Positions 34,480 through 44,623 of a DNA stretch of 64,000 bases are shown here, one piece after another. The notes under the pieces are model-generated. The model saw only the letters and a list, made by a program, of their open reading frames with translations. It was not told the origin of the DNA and made no database searches. The stretch is from Chionoecetes opilio (Eukaryota; Arthropoda; Malacostraca; Decapoda; Majidae): assembly GCA_016584305.1 (NCBI GenBank), contig JACEEZ010018548.1, forward strand, positions 55,001-119,000, written 5' to 3'. Position numbers and translations under genes: made by a program. Numbering within the stretch: position 1 is the stretch's first letter; the number at the start of each line of letters is the position of its first letter.

Positions 34480-35100
34480 CACAAAAAAGAGTCAAGACAT
34501 AACTATCTTCTACCGGGCTTTCTTCTCTACCGCTCACCAGGAAGAAGAAATAATAATATCACAAATCGTCCACCGTAACGTGAAACCTGCAGATCAAGAG
34601 AGAATAAAACTACAAATTTAATACAAAAACAAGAACACCAGCAACCTCCTTCTCCGTAACAGCCCAAGCCAGACGAAGGAGACAAAACAAAAGTCCCATG
34701 TCGTATATAGGATCACATGCAAAAGAGGAAACTGTGAAGTCCTCCCCTCACCCTACATCGGCATGACGACAACGAAGCTGTCCAGACGTCTTACTTGCCA
34801 CCTAACTTCCGGACCCCCAAAAAAGTCACCTATTAGAATAACATGGCATCATCATAACAAGAAAATTTCTAGAAGAAAAGACAGAATTGGTCGGAAATCG
34901 GCGACTTCCCATCCTAGAAGCGCTGTACATAAAAGAGATCAATCCCAAACTTAACGTACAGGCAAACGACCTACAAGCTCTACCCAGCATGAAAGAAAAA
35001 AAGCAAATAACAGCCTACTCACAGAAAAGCCAAGCGAAGACCAAACAACCAATCAGCGTCTCCCACTCAAGAGACGAGAAGCAAAAGCTATCTACCAATC
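34480..35100 (+). pseudogene. GIY-YIG endonuclease fragment of the Penelope pair
   Basis: Reading across several frames: NATKKSQDITIFYRAFF, IVHRNVKPADQERIK, a TAA near 34619, VVYRITCKRGNCEVLPSPY leading into YIGMTTTKLSRRLTCHL (34755-34800, YIG motif plus the Arg-rich helix), then after a shift near 34890 LPILEALYIKEINPKLNVQ (the conserved Glu and Asn region). At least one stop and one frameshift make it inactive. Wording parallels 28013-28507 but the two belong to different subfamilies. Confidence 0.8.
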
Positions 35101-35139
35101 AACGACATCGGTAATAGGCTGCGTGGCAGGCAGACCGGC

Positions 35140-35147
35140 TATAAATA
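35140..35147 (+). promoter_or_regulatory. TATA-like box in the Penelope 3' region
   Basis: TATAAATA in GGCTATAAATAGCGC, preceded by two CCAAT motifs. The minus arm carries the inverse (about 34089-34096). It would drive transcription starting just upstream of the hammerhead-like motif. Use is inferred. Confidence 0.5.
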
Positions 35148-35205
35148 GCGCTTCACTTCGCATCTTAATCATGCTCACTTCAACTCCTGAGGAGAAAACA
35201 TCTTC

Positions 35206-35259
35206 CATATGCTGCTGAAGAAGGGCTCTTAGACCCGAAATCGCGATACAGCAAACATG
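35206..35259 (+). ncRNA. Hammerhead-like ribozyme motif (plus arm)
   Basis: Order of parts: CAT-AT-GCTG (stem I 5' side), CTGAAGA (core, fits C-U-G-A-N-G-A), a weak stem II (GGG...CCC), GAAA, ATCGCGAT (stem III), A, then CAGC-AAAC-ATG (stem I 3' side, which pairs with GCTG and CAT). Penelope-like elements are known to carry hammerhead motifs in their terminal repeats. One extra A between the core and stem II departs from the classic fold, so activity is doubtful. Confidence 0.55.
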
Positions 35260-35410
35260 ACAAGCTACGGCGAAGTCATAAAAGTGATTACAAAAGAGAA
35301 TAAGACACTCTTAAGACAAAGAGAAAATATCTCTAAGAAGATAATAAACGCTGAAACTAGCTATCACTTTTAACGAGATCTGTCTCAGAGAAAATCTCCT
35401 GCCCGTATTA

Positions 35411-35439
35411 CTATATATATATTATATATATATATATAT

Positions 35440-35497
<58 letters not shown>

Positions 35498-35532
35498 TAA
35501 TATTCATGATATATATAATATATATATATATC
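35411..35532. repeat. (AT)n tract right of the Penelope pair
   Basis: Imperfect TA repeats in two blocks, with an ATTCATGATATA interruption near 35500. Together with 33766-33859 they bracket the Penelope pair. Confidence 0.93.
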
Positions 35533-36195
35533 ATGAAATTTAGGATTCTCTGAGAGTTAGGTGTCCGGGTGGCGTCTGCGGTCTTTTTTTTCTCCCTCCC
35601 AATGGCTTGCTCTCTACAGGGGCCTTATCCGCCCATGTATGGAATATGTCTCACATGTTTGGGGAGGATCCACTTATACAGCTCTCCTAAACAGGGTCGA
35701 GTCAAAAGCTTTTCGTCTCATCAACTCCTCTCCTCTGACTGACTGTCATCAATCTTTAAATCACCGCCGCAATGTTGCTTCTCTTGCTCTCTTCTACCGT
35801 TATTTTCATGCTCACTGCTCTTCTGAACTTGCTAACTGCATGCCTCCCCCCCTCCCGCGGCCTCGCTGCACAAGACTTTTTACTCATTCTCATTCCTATT
35901 CTGTCCATCTTCCTAATGCAAGAGTTAATCAGTACCTTTATTCTTTCATCGCTTTCACTGGAAAACTCAGGAACTCTCTTCCTGTTTCTATTTTTCCACT
36001 TGCCTATGACTTAAATCTTTTCAAAAGAAGAGTAGCAAGACACCTCCCGAACTAAACTGGCTCACCCCTCTTTTTTATTTTATTATCTTACTGTCGTCTT
36101 TATAGGGACTGGCAACTAAGCGGGCTTTGTGTTACCCATTTTTGTTGTGCCCTTGGTCAGTCTTTTGTGATGAAAAACAAAAACAAAAACAAAAC
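35533..36195 (+). mobile_element. Jockey-clade LINE 3' fragment (copy 2)
   Basis: The fragment carries the C-terminal ORF2 region (35561-36055) and a 3' UTR (GGGACTGGCAACTAAGCGGGC, then CCCTTGGTCAGTC) ending in an (A)n(CAAAA)n tail at 36175-36205, followed by (GA)n. It matches copy 1 throughout. 5' truncation falls at the (AT)n tract. Confidence 0.87.
35561..36055 (+). pseudogene. Jockey ORF2 C-terminal region (copy 2)
   Basis: A 164-codon open frame: LRSFFSPSQWLALYRGLIRP, CMEYVSHVWGGSTYTALLNR, VESKAFRLINSSPLTDCHQS, NVASLALFYRYFHAHCSSEL and FTGKLRNSLPVSIFPLAYDL, ending RRVARHLPN. Intact as far as it goes, but RT and endonuclease are missing. It keeps the C terminus that copy 1 has lost. Confidence 0.87.
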
Positions 36196-36208
36196 AAAAA
36201 ACAAACAA

Positions 36209-36210
<2 letters not shown>

Positions 36211-36269
<59 letters not shown>
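36211..36269. repeat. (GA)n microsatellite
   Basis: About 58 bp of GA repeats directly after the A-rich tail of Jockey copy 2. Confidence 0.97.
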
Positions 36270-36272
<3 letters not shown>

Positions 36273-36409
36273 TTATCTATAAGGCATTCTTCACTTTCTT
36301 TACGTAATAGAGATGCTAAATAAAAAAATCTATTGAACCGCATCATCGTCTTTTTCTCACCACATAACTACTAATATGTCCTTATCTTTCTCCTTCACAA
36401 ACGCTATAA

Positions 36410-37117
36410 TAGTAGAGGACCCTATCATTGAGCTCGTGACCAATTTCTCCTGATCAAGGTTTAAAGGTGGTTTTTAAATGACTTGAGGATACTGAACAAA
36501 ATAAGCCCCCATGTCCCTCGCAAAAGTGCGGGCTAACTCCGCCAGGGGGCAAAATCCAAGATGGCCGCCGGGAAAACTAGATTTGTCATATCTTCACTCA
36601 TTTAATAGCTATTAATATGTTCTTGGCGTCTAAATGTATGTTTTTTAGGTCAAGGAAAGCAATAAAGACATCATAGAGTGGATTTGTGGACAAAAAGTCA
36701 TTGTAATTGATTACTTTATTAAAAAATGAAGACAAAACATTTCAATAATCATCATTTTCGAGAACCGTATCATGCTTATTGGCCACTAATCACATGAAGC
36801 TTTTTTTCACTGGATTATAACTCAATTTGATGTTATTGAAAAAAGATGTAGCCCAATTCATCTCAAAACGTGTTACAAGAGCTCCAAGAAACACGATATG
36901 GCTGATACACAATTTGAATTTGTTCTATTAGTACGTGTATATTGCCAATGTATTCTAGGTGTCAACAAATAGGTTTTTGAGACCAAGGTTTTCAATGCTA
37001 ATATACATGAATTAATTTGTCTAATCAAAATTGAAAGCAATTATTGATTTATCCTAACTCATATTTCAGATAAATCAGGCAAAATTCACAACCTATCATA
37101 ACTATTTAACAGACAAT
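36410..37117 (+). repeat. Left inverted arm (~708 bp) of the foldback transposon
   Basis: Pairs with 38697-39410 along its length; it ends where ACTATTTAACAGACAA meets non-paired DNA. AT-rich apart from a GC-rich segment at 36528-36590. Confidence 0.9.
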
Positions 37118-37141
37118 TATGGATAACATGAATGGGCAATA

Positions 37142-38673
37142 TTATACATCAATGTCATTATCCTCGTCTTTATCATATGAATTGCTCTCTCCTGAATCAG
37201 TATCTCCTGGTGTTAGGTCTTGAAGTTGAACGACATCCTTCAAATGCATTGGTAGTGCTGGTCTTGTGTATCGCACTGGCTTACACAAGCCATTCTCATC
37301 AGCCCATCCATGTGAAAGTGGAGACGGAGAAAGATCTACCTTATGATAATTGAGAAGCATGTGTGTTTGATAATTTCCTCTTGTTACCTTCAGGTCTTGT
37401 GAATCTCTATATGGTGAAAGTCTCAGTGTTGATTTCCTCTTCATCTGGTTCCATTTTCGTGCCCTTGCTTCACCCATAGATTTGCTCAACTTGTCATTAT
37501 AGATGTATCTAAAGGTGAATATTGCCATGTCATTCAGAACAGACTGTGTGACCGGCAATGACTTGCCAAAACAACACAGCAGAGCACGTGCATCATCTGA
37601 GATTCCCTTGGTAAAAATTGATGCTTTCCCGTGGCCAAAAAAGGCAGTTGTGGTGTCTGATCCGCTGGGAATATGTAATTGAACTATAATCTCTGCTACC
37701 TCTTTGGAGCATAGTTTTTTTACAATCTATGATGTTCTTCTTCCTCTTGACTGCTAACACTCCATCTATTGTATGGGCAACATATGCAGACAAAACTAGA
37801 ATGTCTGTATCTTCAGCATCAATGACAACATAAGTATCAATGCCTGATCTTCTGATTTGGGAATATATAAAGAAGAGAATCGTGTCTGCTTCGATGTGTT
37901 CACATTCAAAATTGCCAATTCTGTCTCCTGTGGATAAATTCCAACACTTTGGACCCACTGAATATACAAACTGGACATTGGGATGTTCACAGCACCTTAG
38001 ACGGATCTCATCTTGGAGAAAAGACTGCAAGCGTTGTTTATTAGCTGGATTGTGCAGCAAATCCTGGAAAGCTCTAGCTGAGGGAAATTTGTCTGAAGGC
38101 CGGATGAAGATGTTCTTAGAGCCTTCAATATTTATAGAGCGAAGATTTCGTTCACTGTCTTTGATGGTAAATGGCAAGTCATAGCGGTCATTCACCAACA
38201 CAATCTATGAAGCATTTTTGTGTCTGGACATTATTATGGACAACATCTTGGAAGCATAATCCCGCCATGTGAAGCTAGTACCATCTGATTGATTGTTCAC
38301 GGTCCTCAAATGATGGGGTTGACAGACGCCATATGAATCCCATATCAACTATAGCAATGTACTCCTTGGAATCCAAGGTCTCCATATATAATTTATCCAC
38401 CAATTTGGACTTTTGGGTCTTTCTCATTGTCCCGTTAACGTTGTATATGGGCAAACATTCATCTGTCACTCGATATTCCATCACGTTAATGAGGTTAAAC
38501 TTGTCGTCGTGTGCTTCTGCTAGTGCTATGATGGACGCCATTGCCTTGTTTTCCATGGCCTCTGATTTGGTAACCTTGTCAGTATTGTCACGTATGACAG
38601 GTGGTGGATTACTGAAGTTCCGTCGTGAGTTTCTGTGCACTGTAGAGTAAAATGGTATATTATCACTCAGCAT
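37142..38673 (-). pseudogene. XPG/FEN-like nuclease ORF inside the foldback transposon
   Basis: About 500 codons in three frames. Block 1 (38673-38275): KSKLVDKLYMETLDSKEYIA and VDMGFIWRLS (first Asp motif). Block 2: TWRDYASKMLSIIMSRHKNA, a TAG at 38205-38207, VNDRYDLPFTIKDSERN (second acidic motif), CEHIEADTILFFIYSQIRR (the EAD signature) and VVIDAEDTDILVLSAYVA (the DTD signature). Block 3 (after a slip at a T7 run, 37715-37721): IPSGSDTTTAFFGHGKASIF, a helix-hairpin-helix-like segment, then a C-terminal tail to 37142. This motif series is that of XPG-like nucleases found in some eukaryotic transposons. A frameshift near 38285, one stop and the T7 slip disable it. Confidence 0.78.
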
Positions 38674-38696
38674 GCGGTCTTGGTGATGGTGGCCAA

Positions 38697-39410
38697 AGTT
38701 GTCAGTTAAATAGTTATGATAGGTTGTGGGTTTTGCCTGATTTATCTGAAATATGTAATGAGTTAGGATAAATCAATAATTGTTTTCAATTTTGATTAAA
38801 CAAATTAATTCATGTATATTAGCATTGAAAACCTTGGTCTGAAAAACCTATTTGTTGACACCTAGAATACATCAGCAATATACACATACTAATAGAACAA
38901 ATTCAAATTGTGTATCAACCATATCGTGTTACTTGGAGTTCTTGTAACACGTTTGGAGATTAATTGGGCTACATATTTTTTCAGTAACATCAACTTGAGT
39001 TATATTCCAGTGAAAAAAAGCTTCATGTGGTTAGTGGCCAATAAGCATGATACGGTTCTCGAAAATGATGAATATTGAAATGTTTTGTCTTCATTTTTTA
39101 ATAAAATAATCAATTACAATGACTTTTTTTCCACAAATCCACTCTATGATGTCTTTATTGCTTTCCTTGACCTAAAAAACCTACAGTTAGACACCAAGAA
39201 CATATTAATAGCTATTAAATGAGTGAAGATATGACAAATCTAGTTTTCCCGGCGGCCATCTTGGATCTTGCCCCCTGGCGGAGTTAGCCCGCACTTTTGC
39301 GAGGGACATGGGGGCTTATTTTGTTCAGTATCCTCAAATCATTTAAAAACCACCTTTAAACCTTGATCAGGAGAAATTGGTCACGGGCTCAATGGTAGGG
39401 TCCTCTACTA
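38697..39410 (-). repeat. Right inverted arm (~714 bp) of the foldback transposon
   Basis: Inverse of the left arm, beginning TTGTCAGTTAAATAGTTATG. The first Met of the interior ORF (38673) lies just outside it, so the arm would supply the promoter region of the nuclease gene. Confidence 0.9.
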
Positions 39411-39413
39411 TAA

Positions 39414-40540
39414 GGTAAAACAGTAAAAAAAAAAATACAGTATTATGTTCCCTACTCTATTCATTGTCGATGAAGTCACAGTAAACACGTAACAAAGATC
39501 CTTATATCAAGTGGAAGCATCACAGACAGGTCAAAGTATTCTAATCTGTCCCTTTCCATTAGCCACATCGAGCAACCAGCGAGCCAGCCAACCTTTTCCT
39601 CCTTCTTTCCCTCTCCTCACGCCTCGCTGCTTACCTGCCTGCCTTTTGCACGCTCCCATACGGTCTGGAGCGGCGGCAGCATTACTTCATCACAACATCC
39701 TCGACACACTTCCCCACCGAGATTTACGTTTCTCTCCAAACAGTACCAGAGTATTCCACGGCCGGCCCACCAAACGCCCACTTGAATATTTAGTAGACGT
39801 CCTTGACTGTGACGGTCCTTACGAGTACAATCCTAAGTGGAGCGCCGCCTTGTCCACTTTTTCTTACTTCTCCTCCTCTTCCTACTTATCCACCACTGCC
39901 TACTTCTCCATCTCAAGACGCCTTTATTCTCGACATGAAATCAAGTAATCAGCTGTCCTCTCGAGTGCGTTCTATTGATCAAGGCGCCGCGACAACGATA
40001 AAGAAAATATATGAGGATACATGTTCGATTCTCAAGTGAAGTTCACTAGAGATGCCCCATTCATAGTTCATATGGGAGGGAGGGAGGGAGGGAGGGAGGG
40101 ATGAATGATGGTAGGAAGGGCGGTCACAATTGGGTTCGAAAGACAAGAAGTTCAGGTTTGAGGAATTTCTGACAGATGGATGGATGGATGGACCAAAGGA
40201 GGGATGTAAAATGAAAAACATCAAAAAATATGATATCAAGGTTTAAATGTACACACACAAAAAAGCGGAAAAGAATGACAAAAACAAGGAAGATGGAAAG
40301 GAAGGAAGGATGGACGAGGGAAAAAAAGTAGAGTAGACACAGGTAATTTTGCAGGTAAGAAGGTATTGGTGCAGGTGCACGGCCTTACCTGTGAACCCTC
40401 AAGGAGCCTTGATCATCTCCAAGGGCTCATATACGTATTTCCTGTTTCCCCACCAGCACCAAGGGTGACAGGCGCTCCACTGTGAGGGAGGGGAGAACGG
40501 GGGAGAGTTATTGACAATACTTATTGAATCTTACATGAAT
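39414..40540. other. No recognised gene; one unidentified ORF and a (GGGA)n tract
   Basis: A 145-codon ORF (39511-39948, plus) is open but Pro/Ser-rich at its start, with no domain I recognise; its segment RPTKRPLEYLVDVLDCDGPY looks protein-like. (GGGA)n lies at about 40073-40100. The remainder is purine-rich simple sequence. Confidence 0.4.
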
Positions 40541-40543
40541 ATT

Positions 40544-40544
40544 G

Positions 40545-40592
<48 letters not shown>

Positions 40593-40597
40593 ACTAA

Positions 40598-40652
<55 letters not shown>
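40544..40652. repeat. (CTA)n microsatellite, left of the RLE-type fragment
   Basis: Trinucleotide repeats with one TAACTAATACTAATA interruption, followed by T15 (40653-40667), which is the A-tail of the adjacent minus-strand element. Confidence 0.96.
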
Positions 40653-40653
<1 letters not shown>

Positions 40654-40667
40654 TTTTTTTTTTTTTT

Positions 40668-42325
40668 ACTACAATATACCTCCACCGCCTCTTTATTTGC
40701 GGCGGGTACGCCATAGCCCCACCTCGCTATTGACTGTGGCATCCAACCTTACAACTACCCCTAAAAAAAACATACATTTACTAACTAACTACCCTAAATT
40801 TAAAAAACCTACTCTATTCCTAACCTATCCACCCTTATCCCACTCTCTACCAATGTGGCCTCGCAATCGAGGTCACCTATGTCCGTGTTAGAGGGAGTGG
40901 AGTATCTCGTACCCCTGAGACACAGGAGGGCAGACCGGAGCAGGGAGAAGGAGAGGCGACACCTCATCCAGGCGGCGACGGAGCTCCTTGGCTGGTGCTT
41001 CTTTACTGACATCAAGTCAGCTAGTCTTGAGTAGAAGCTCCTAGCCTTGGGGGCCATGCCGCCAGATGTGGTGAAGACCAGGGGCGTGAAGGTACCATGG
41101 TCGACTTGCAGGATCCTGTCGCCATAGGCCCTTATCTTCTCCAGCTCGTTCCTGTGGTGGACAGCCTCGAGGGAGAGCTCACGATGGGAGGCGGCCATCG
41201 GGTCGAAGACCCGGATGTCCAAAAAGGTCCGCTGCCCTCTGGTCCAGAATCCCCGAGCACAGATGTCCACGCGAGCCTCAGGGGCGGTATTGGCTGTCCT
41301 GTACCGCAGGAGTTCCCCATCTAGAGGCAGAAGGGTTGGCTCGGTGGAGACGTCGTGGCACACCTCCCTGAGCATGCTGGCTGTCAGGTCCCTCACCTCG
41401 TCGTGCCTGATACACACGAATCCCCCCTTTTTGCACGTCATGGTGTGGTCTACGCTGTTGGGGGATCCACACACACAGGTGTTGGGGAGTCCTTCCACTG
41501 GCCAGCCGTACCTCAGAGCAACGGCATCGACAAATTCTTGTTTGTTGAGGTTGAAGCCCTTTGCTCTGATTGGTAGGGATGTTAGCCAGTTGGACGCTCC
41601 CGTCTCCTGTGCGATGTGGATTTTTCTCACGGTGTCTGGATGCAGGATGGTCGAAAGGTGTTCAAGGCTGGTCTTCTGCCCTTGCTGCCTGTCTCGTGAG
41701 AATCGTTTCTTTTTTACTCAGCGATCACACTTTGGTCGATTTCACCTTGTGCGTCCTGAGCGATGATCATATCCGTGAGGGACCTGGTAAGGTTGATGGA
41801 GTTGAGGTTCTCCACCTCAGCCACCTTCTCAGGAGAGGTGATTCCCATCCCGCCTAGTCTTGGAGGGAGTTCGAGCAACGCCCTTGCGTCATTCCCCGGG
41901 ACGGGAGATCTCAGTAACGCTGGTATGAAGGTGTTCTTTATAGATTCCTCCAGCGGTCTGAGGAGAGGGCTGATGTCCGGGATGGTGCGCATGACGAAGT
42001 TCCACCGATGTTGCAGGCCATGCGTGTATGCCGCGTAGGCTGCGTGAGGCTCGGTCTTGGCCATGGCTGACAGGACATCGACCTCGTGCACCCACTCAGA
42101 CACTTTCTCTCCGACGTACTCCTTCTTATACTCCTCTGTTCCAATAACAGCACCCAAGTGCCGCTGTCCATCCTTCGTTACCACAACTCCACTGCCACTG
42201 AAGATGTTTACAGCCCCGTCATAGTGCTCTGGCTTGACGATGAGGAAGGATTTAGCGGCGTTGGGTGTGTATCCTATGGTAGGGCCATTGGCCTGTATTA
42301 ACCCCCACCAGTGGCTTAGGTCCTG
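40668..42325 (-). mobile_element. Non-LTR retroelement 3' half (post-RT region), minus strand
   Basis: Two coding blocks on the minus strand (42320-41714 and 41710-40809) are followed by a short 3' UTR and an A-tract adjoining (CTA)n. The element is 5'-truncated within or after the RT domain, and the flanks on both sides are (CTA)n, which suggests insertion into that microsatellite. RT motifs are absent, so the call rests on the recognised post-RT region. Confidence 0.72.
40809..42300 (-). pseudogene. Post-RT region with zinc finger and putative restriction-like endonuclease
   Basis: Block 1 (42184-41714): GQRHLGAVIGTEEYKKEYVG, TEPHAAYAAYTHGLQHRWNF, VMRTIPDISPLLRPLEESIK and LLELPPRLGGMGITSPEKV. 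After a slip at the T-rich 41708-41716, block 2: ETGASNWLTSLPIRAKGFNL, ALRYGWPVEGLPNTC, the finger CVCGSPNSVDHTMTC (C-x-C-x7-H-x3-C), IRHDEVRDLTASMLREVCHD, and EARVDICARGFWTRGQRTFL leading to DIRVFDP. The pattern H...E/DP...VDI...D-I-x-V after a CCHC finger resembles the restriction-like endonuclease of R2/NeSL-type LINEs; that reading is inference. Block 2 is 273 codons and intact. Confidence 0.65.
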
Positions 42326-42328
42326 TAA

Positions 42329-42401
<73 letters not shown>

Positions 42402-42442
42402 GCTATTACTATTACTATTACTATTACTATTACTATTACTAT

Positions 42443-42489
<47 letters not shown>

Positions 42490-42490
42490 T
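42329..42490. repeat. (CTA)n/(ATT)n microsatellite, right of the RLE-type fragment
   Basis: CTA repeats interrupted by an (ACTATT)n block at about 42400-42445. Same motif and strand as 40544-40652. Confidence 0.96.
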
Positions 42491-43605
42491 ATAGCGAAAT
42501 GAGCTGAATCTGTAATAGAAAAGTGGATGTGTAGAAGATCAAAGAAAAAAATAAGTACGATCCAATGTATCACACCAAACGAATGAAATAAAAATGGAAT
42601 GAATGGATTAAATATAAACGCAAGGAAAAAATGCAAGTAAATATTAAAGTGGCTAATATAATTTTGCGGTTAAATAAATATATTACACTCATTGAGATAA
42701 ACTGATTCATCTGTTTCAAAGAGAGCGGTATTGCAGGAGAGAGATGTAAGAGAGGGAAGGAATGAAGAAGAAAGGAGAAGAATTGATAGGTAATAGGGAA
42801 TAAACAACTTTATATTCATAAGCAAAATTCATATAAGAAGCTAGCATACATGGTGACAGAGGGAAATGAGAGAGGTGGAGAAAAGCAAAGAGGAAGAAAG
42901 CAGAGAGGGGAGCTAGTGGGCGAGGAGAGAGGTGGAGGAGGAGAGGGAAAGGTGGATATATCAGAGTAAAGGGCATTGCAATATTCAGTTCAGAGTTAGA
43001 TGCATGTACCTTTGACCATGGTCTTGGTTATTAAAAAGGTGGTGAAAGACGATGGCCTTCCACGTTTGAATGTATTGCATTTGGTTGTGTCTGTGCGGCA
43101 TTAATTAAGACAAAGATGAGGGGGCCTGACTGTGTTTTTGTTGCCCAAAGTCGTAATTTTTACCCATTCACCCATTTCTGCTCAGCCTCAACCATGTCTG
43201 CGTGGCCCCAGATGTGTTTGTCATCCAAGGTCTTTGCTCCTCAGACATGTGAATTATTTTACCGTCATGCACAGATAAAATTGTTCGGGCTTCGAAGAAT
43301 TTTGAGTTGACGCTGTGAACCCCCCAAGGCGATGATGACCTCTATACACCACCGCTGGGATGATGATGATGACGATGATAAAGATGATGATGATGATGAC
43401 ACTGATCGCTCCGCCAATAATAAATAATTATCTTTAATACTTCGATGTGTATTTCGAGGTGGATTCATATGTGGAAATTACATCCTTCACTAATGTTTCT
43501 TAATATATGTTATAATTGTGTTACCTTACAGTATGTTGCGGGGAAAAAAAGGGCAAGGAAACAAACAAAATTTTATGAATAGAGACATAAAAAAAAAAAA
43601 AAATG
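42491..43605. other. No gene seen; includes a short (GAT)n tract
   Basis: AT-rich, then purine-rich (42700-42960), then a (GATGAT)n patch at about 43361-43400. Only short ORFs. Confidence 0.5.
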
Positions 43606-43751
<146 letters not shown>

Positions 43752-44084
43752 TAGCCCACTGTATACCTGAACTGCGCACGCGGCAATGTTTTGAAATCGC
43801 CAGGCTGCATAAGGGCCTGTGCCTCGCCCCACTGGTCCCAACCGACAATGCGCGTCAGCTTCATTAGAATGGTCGGTGAGGGAGGTTTGACTGCCGTACT
43901 CGTCTCTGTAAGTGCTTTCTTTTTATTTGTTATTGCTCCGTGCACGTGTTTATTACTGTGAGATAATAAATTGCTACCTATTCAACCCTTTGTGTCAAAA
44001 TCAATTGCCATACTTGGACAGATATTTAGTAAAGCGCTGTTTTACACTGGTGTACTTTTTTCGTGTAGATTTGAATTTGTCACC

Positions 44085-44407
44085 ATGGTGAAGTGTGCTG
44101 CAGTGAACTGACGTTCAGGGTACGATCCCACCAAGGCAGAAAAGAAAATGCTTGAAGCTGGTGGGAGTGTTCCTTGCAAGCAGTCGTCGGTCTTACGTTT
44201 TCCTAGTCCTGAAAAGCCAGAATTACGGAGGAAGTGGATCGATGCACTGAAACGCCGTGACACCGGCTGGAATCCAGATCATTGTGGCGTGTGTGTGCAT
44301 CATTTTCTACCAGAGGATTTCTTACAAGTGACCTTCAGGAAGACAGAACGACGGCGTAGGACTTTGAAACCTGATGCAGTTCCTTCTGTCTTCAACTGCT
44401 ACCCAGA
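44085..44407 (+). pseudogene. Exon 1: THAP domain
   Basis: CACCATGG at 44081-44088 is a strong start context. The exon reads MVKCAAVN, then TGA at 44109-44111 in place of the second zinc-ligand cysteine, then RSGYDPTKAEKKM, VLRFPSPEKPELRRKWIDAL (the THAP FP and W positions), HCGVCVHHFLPEDF (C-x2-H ligands) and LKPDAVPSVF (the closing AVPxxF motif). The last base is 44407, followed by GTGAGTA, a good donor. The loss of a zinc ligand to a stop is the clearest inactivating change. Confidence 0.88.
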
Positions 44408-44623
44408 GTGAGTACATTTTTGGCAAACATGCCTCTACAGTGGAAGTCAAAGTAGTTGGCGTAGCGATGCGCGACATGGCTTTTTCTCTCCTCATAAAAT
44501 TTCCTCAACCGTTAAAAGTGAATTATTTGTATTTTGTTTCATATGTGGCAACTCACCCATAGATGAGAGTTTGCTTTACCGCGCCTTGCAATTTTGCAAC
44601 AGTCTGTCAGTGCTTAATTAAGT

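Larger units (their letters stand above)
34471..35378 (+). mobile_element. Penelope-like element fragment, plus-strand arm of a head-to-head pair
   Basis: Plus-strand copy with GIY-YIG coding (34480 to about 35000), CCAAT motifs (about 35045 and 35093), TATAAATA (35140-35147) and a 3' segment that is almost the exact inverse of 33866-34345. It ends at about 35378 next to AGATCTGTCTCAGAG and a further (AT)n tract. The RT domain is absent. Truncated, inverted junction copies of this type are typical of Penelope-like elements. Confidence 0.83.
36410..39410. mobile_element. 3.0-kb foldback DNA transposon with an XPG/FEN-like nuclease relic (Academ-like)
   Basis: The termini are TAGTAGAGGACCC (36410) and GGGTCCTCTACTA (ending 39410), with TAA on both sides (36407-36409 and 39411-39413), a 3-bp target duplication. 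The arms extend inward about 710 bp each (36410-37117 and 38697-39410), with a few percent mismatches, and include CAAGATGGCCGCCGGGAAAA near 36558 and its inverse near 39245. The 1.6-kb interior encodes, on the minus strand, a nuclease-like protein. Long inverted arms, a 3-bp duplication and an XPG-like nuclease fit the Academ superfamily best, but no conventional transposase is visible. Confidence 0.85.

Noticed and set aside
39511..39948. 145-codon ORF as a host exon
   Set aside because: Part of it looks protein-like, but there are no splice sites, homologous motif or neighbouring exons that I can support.
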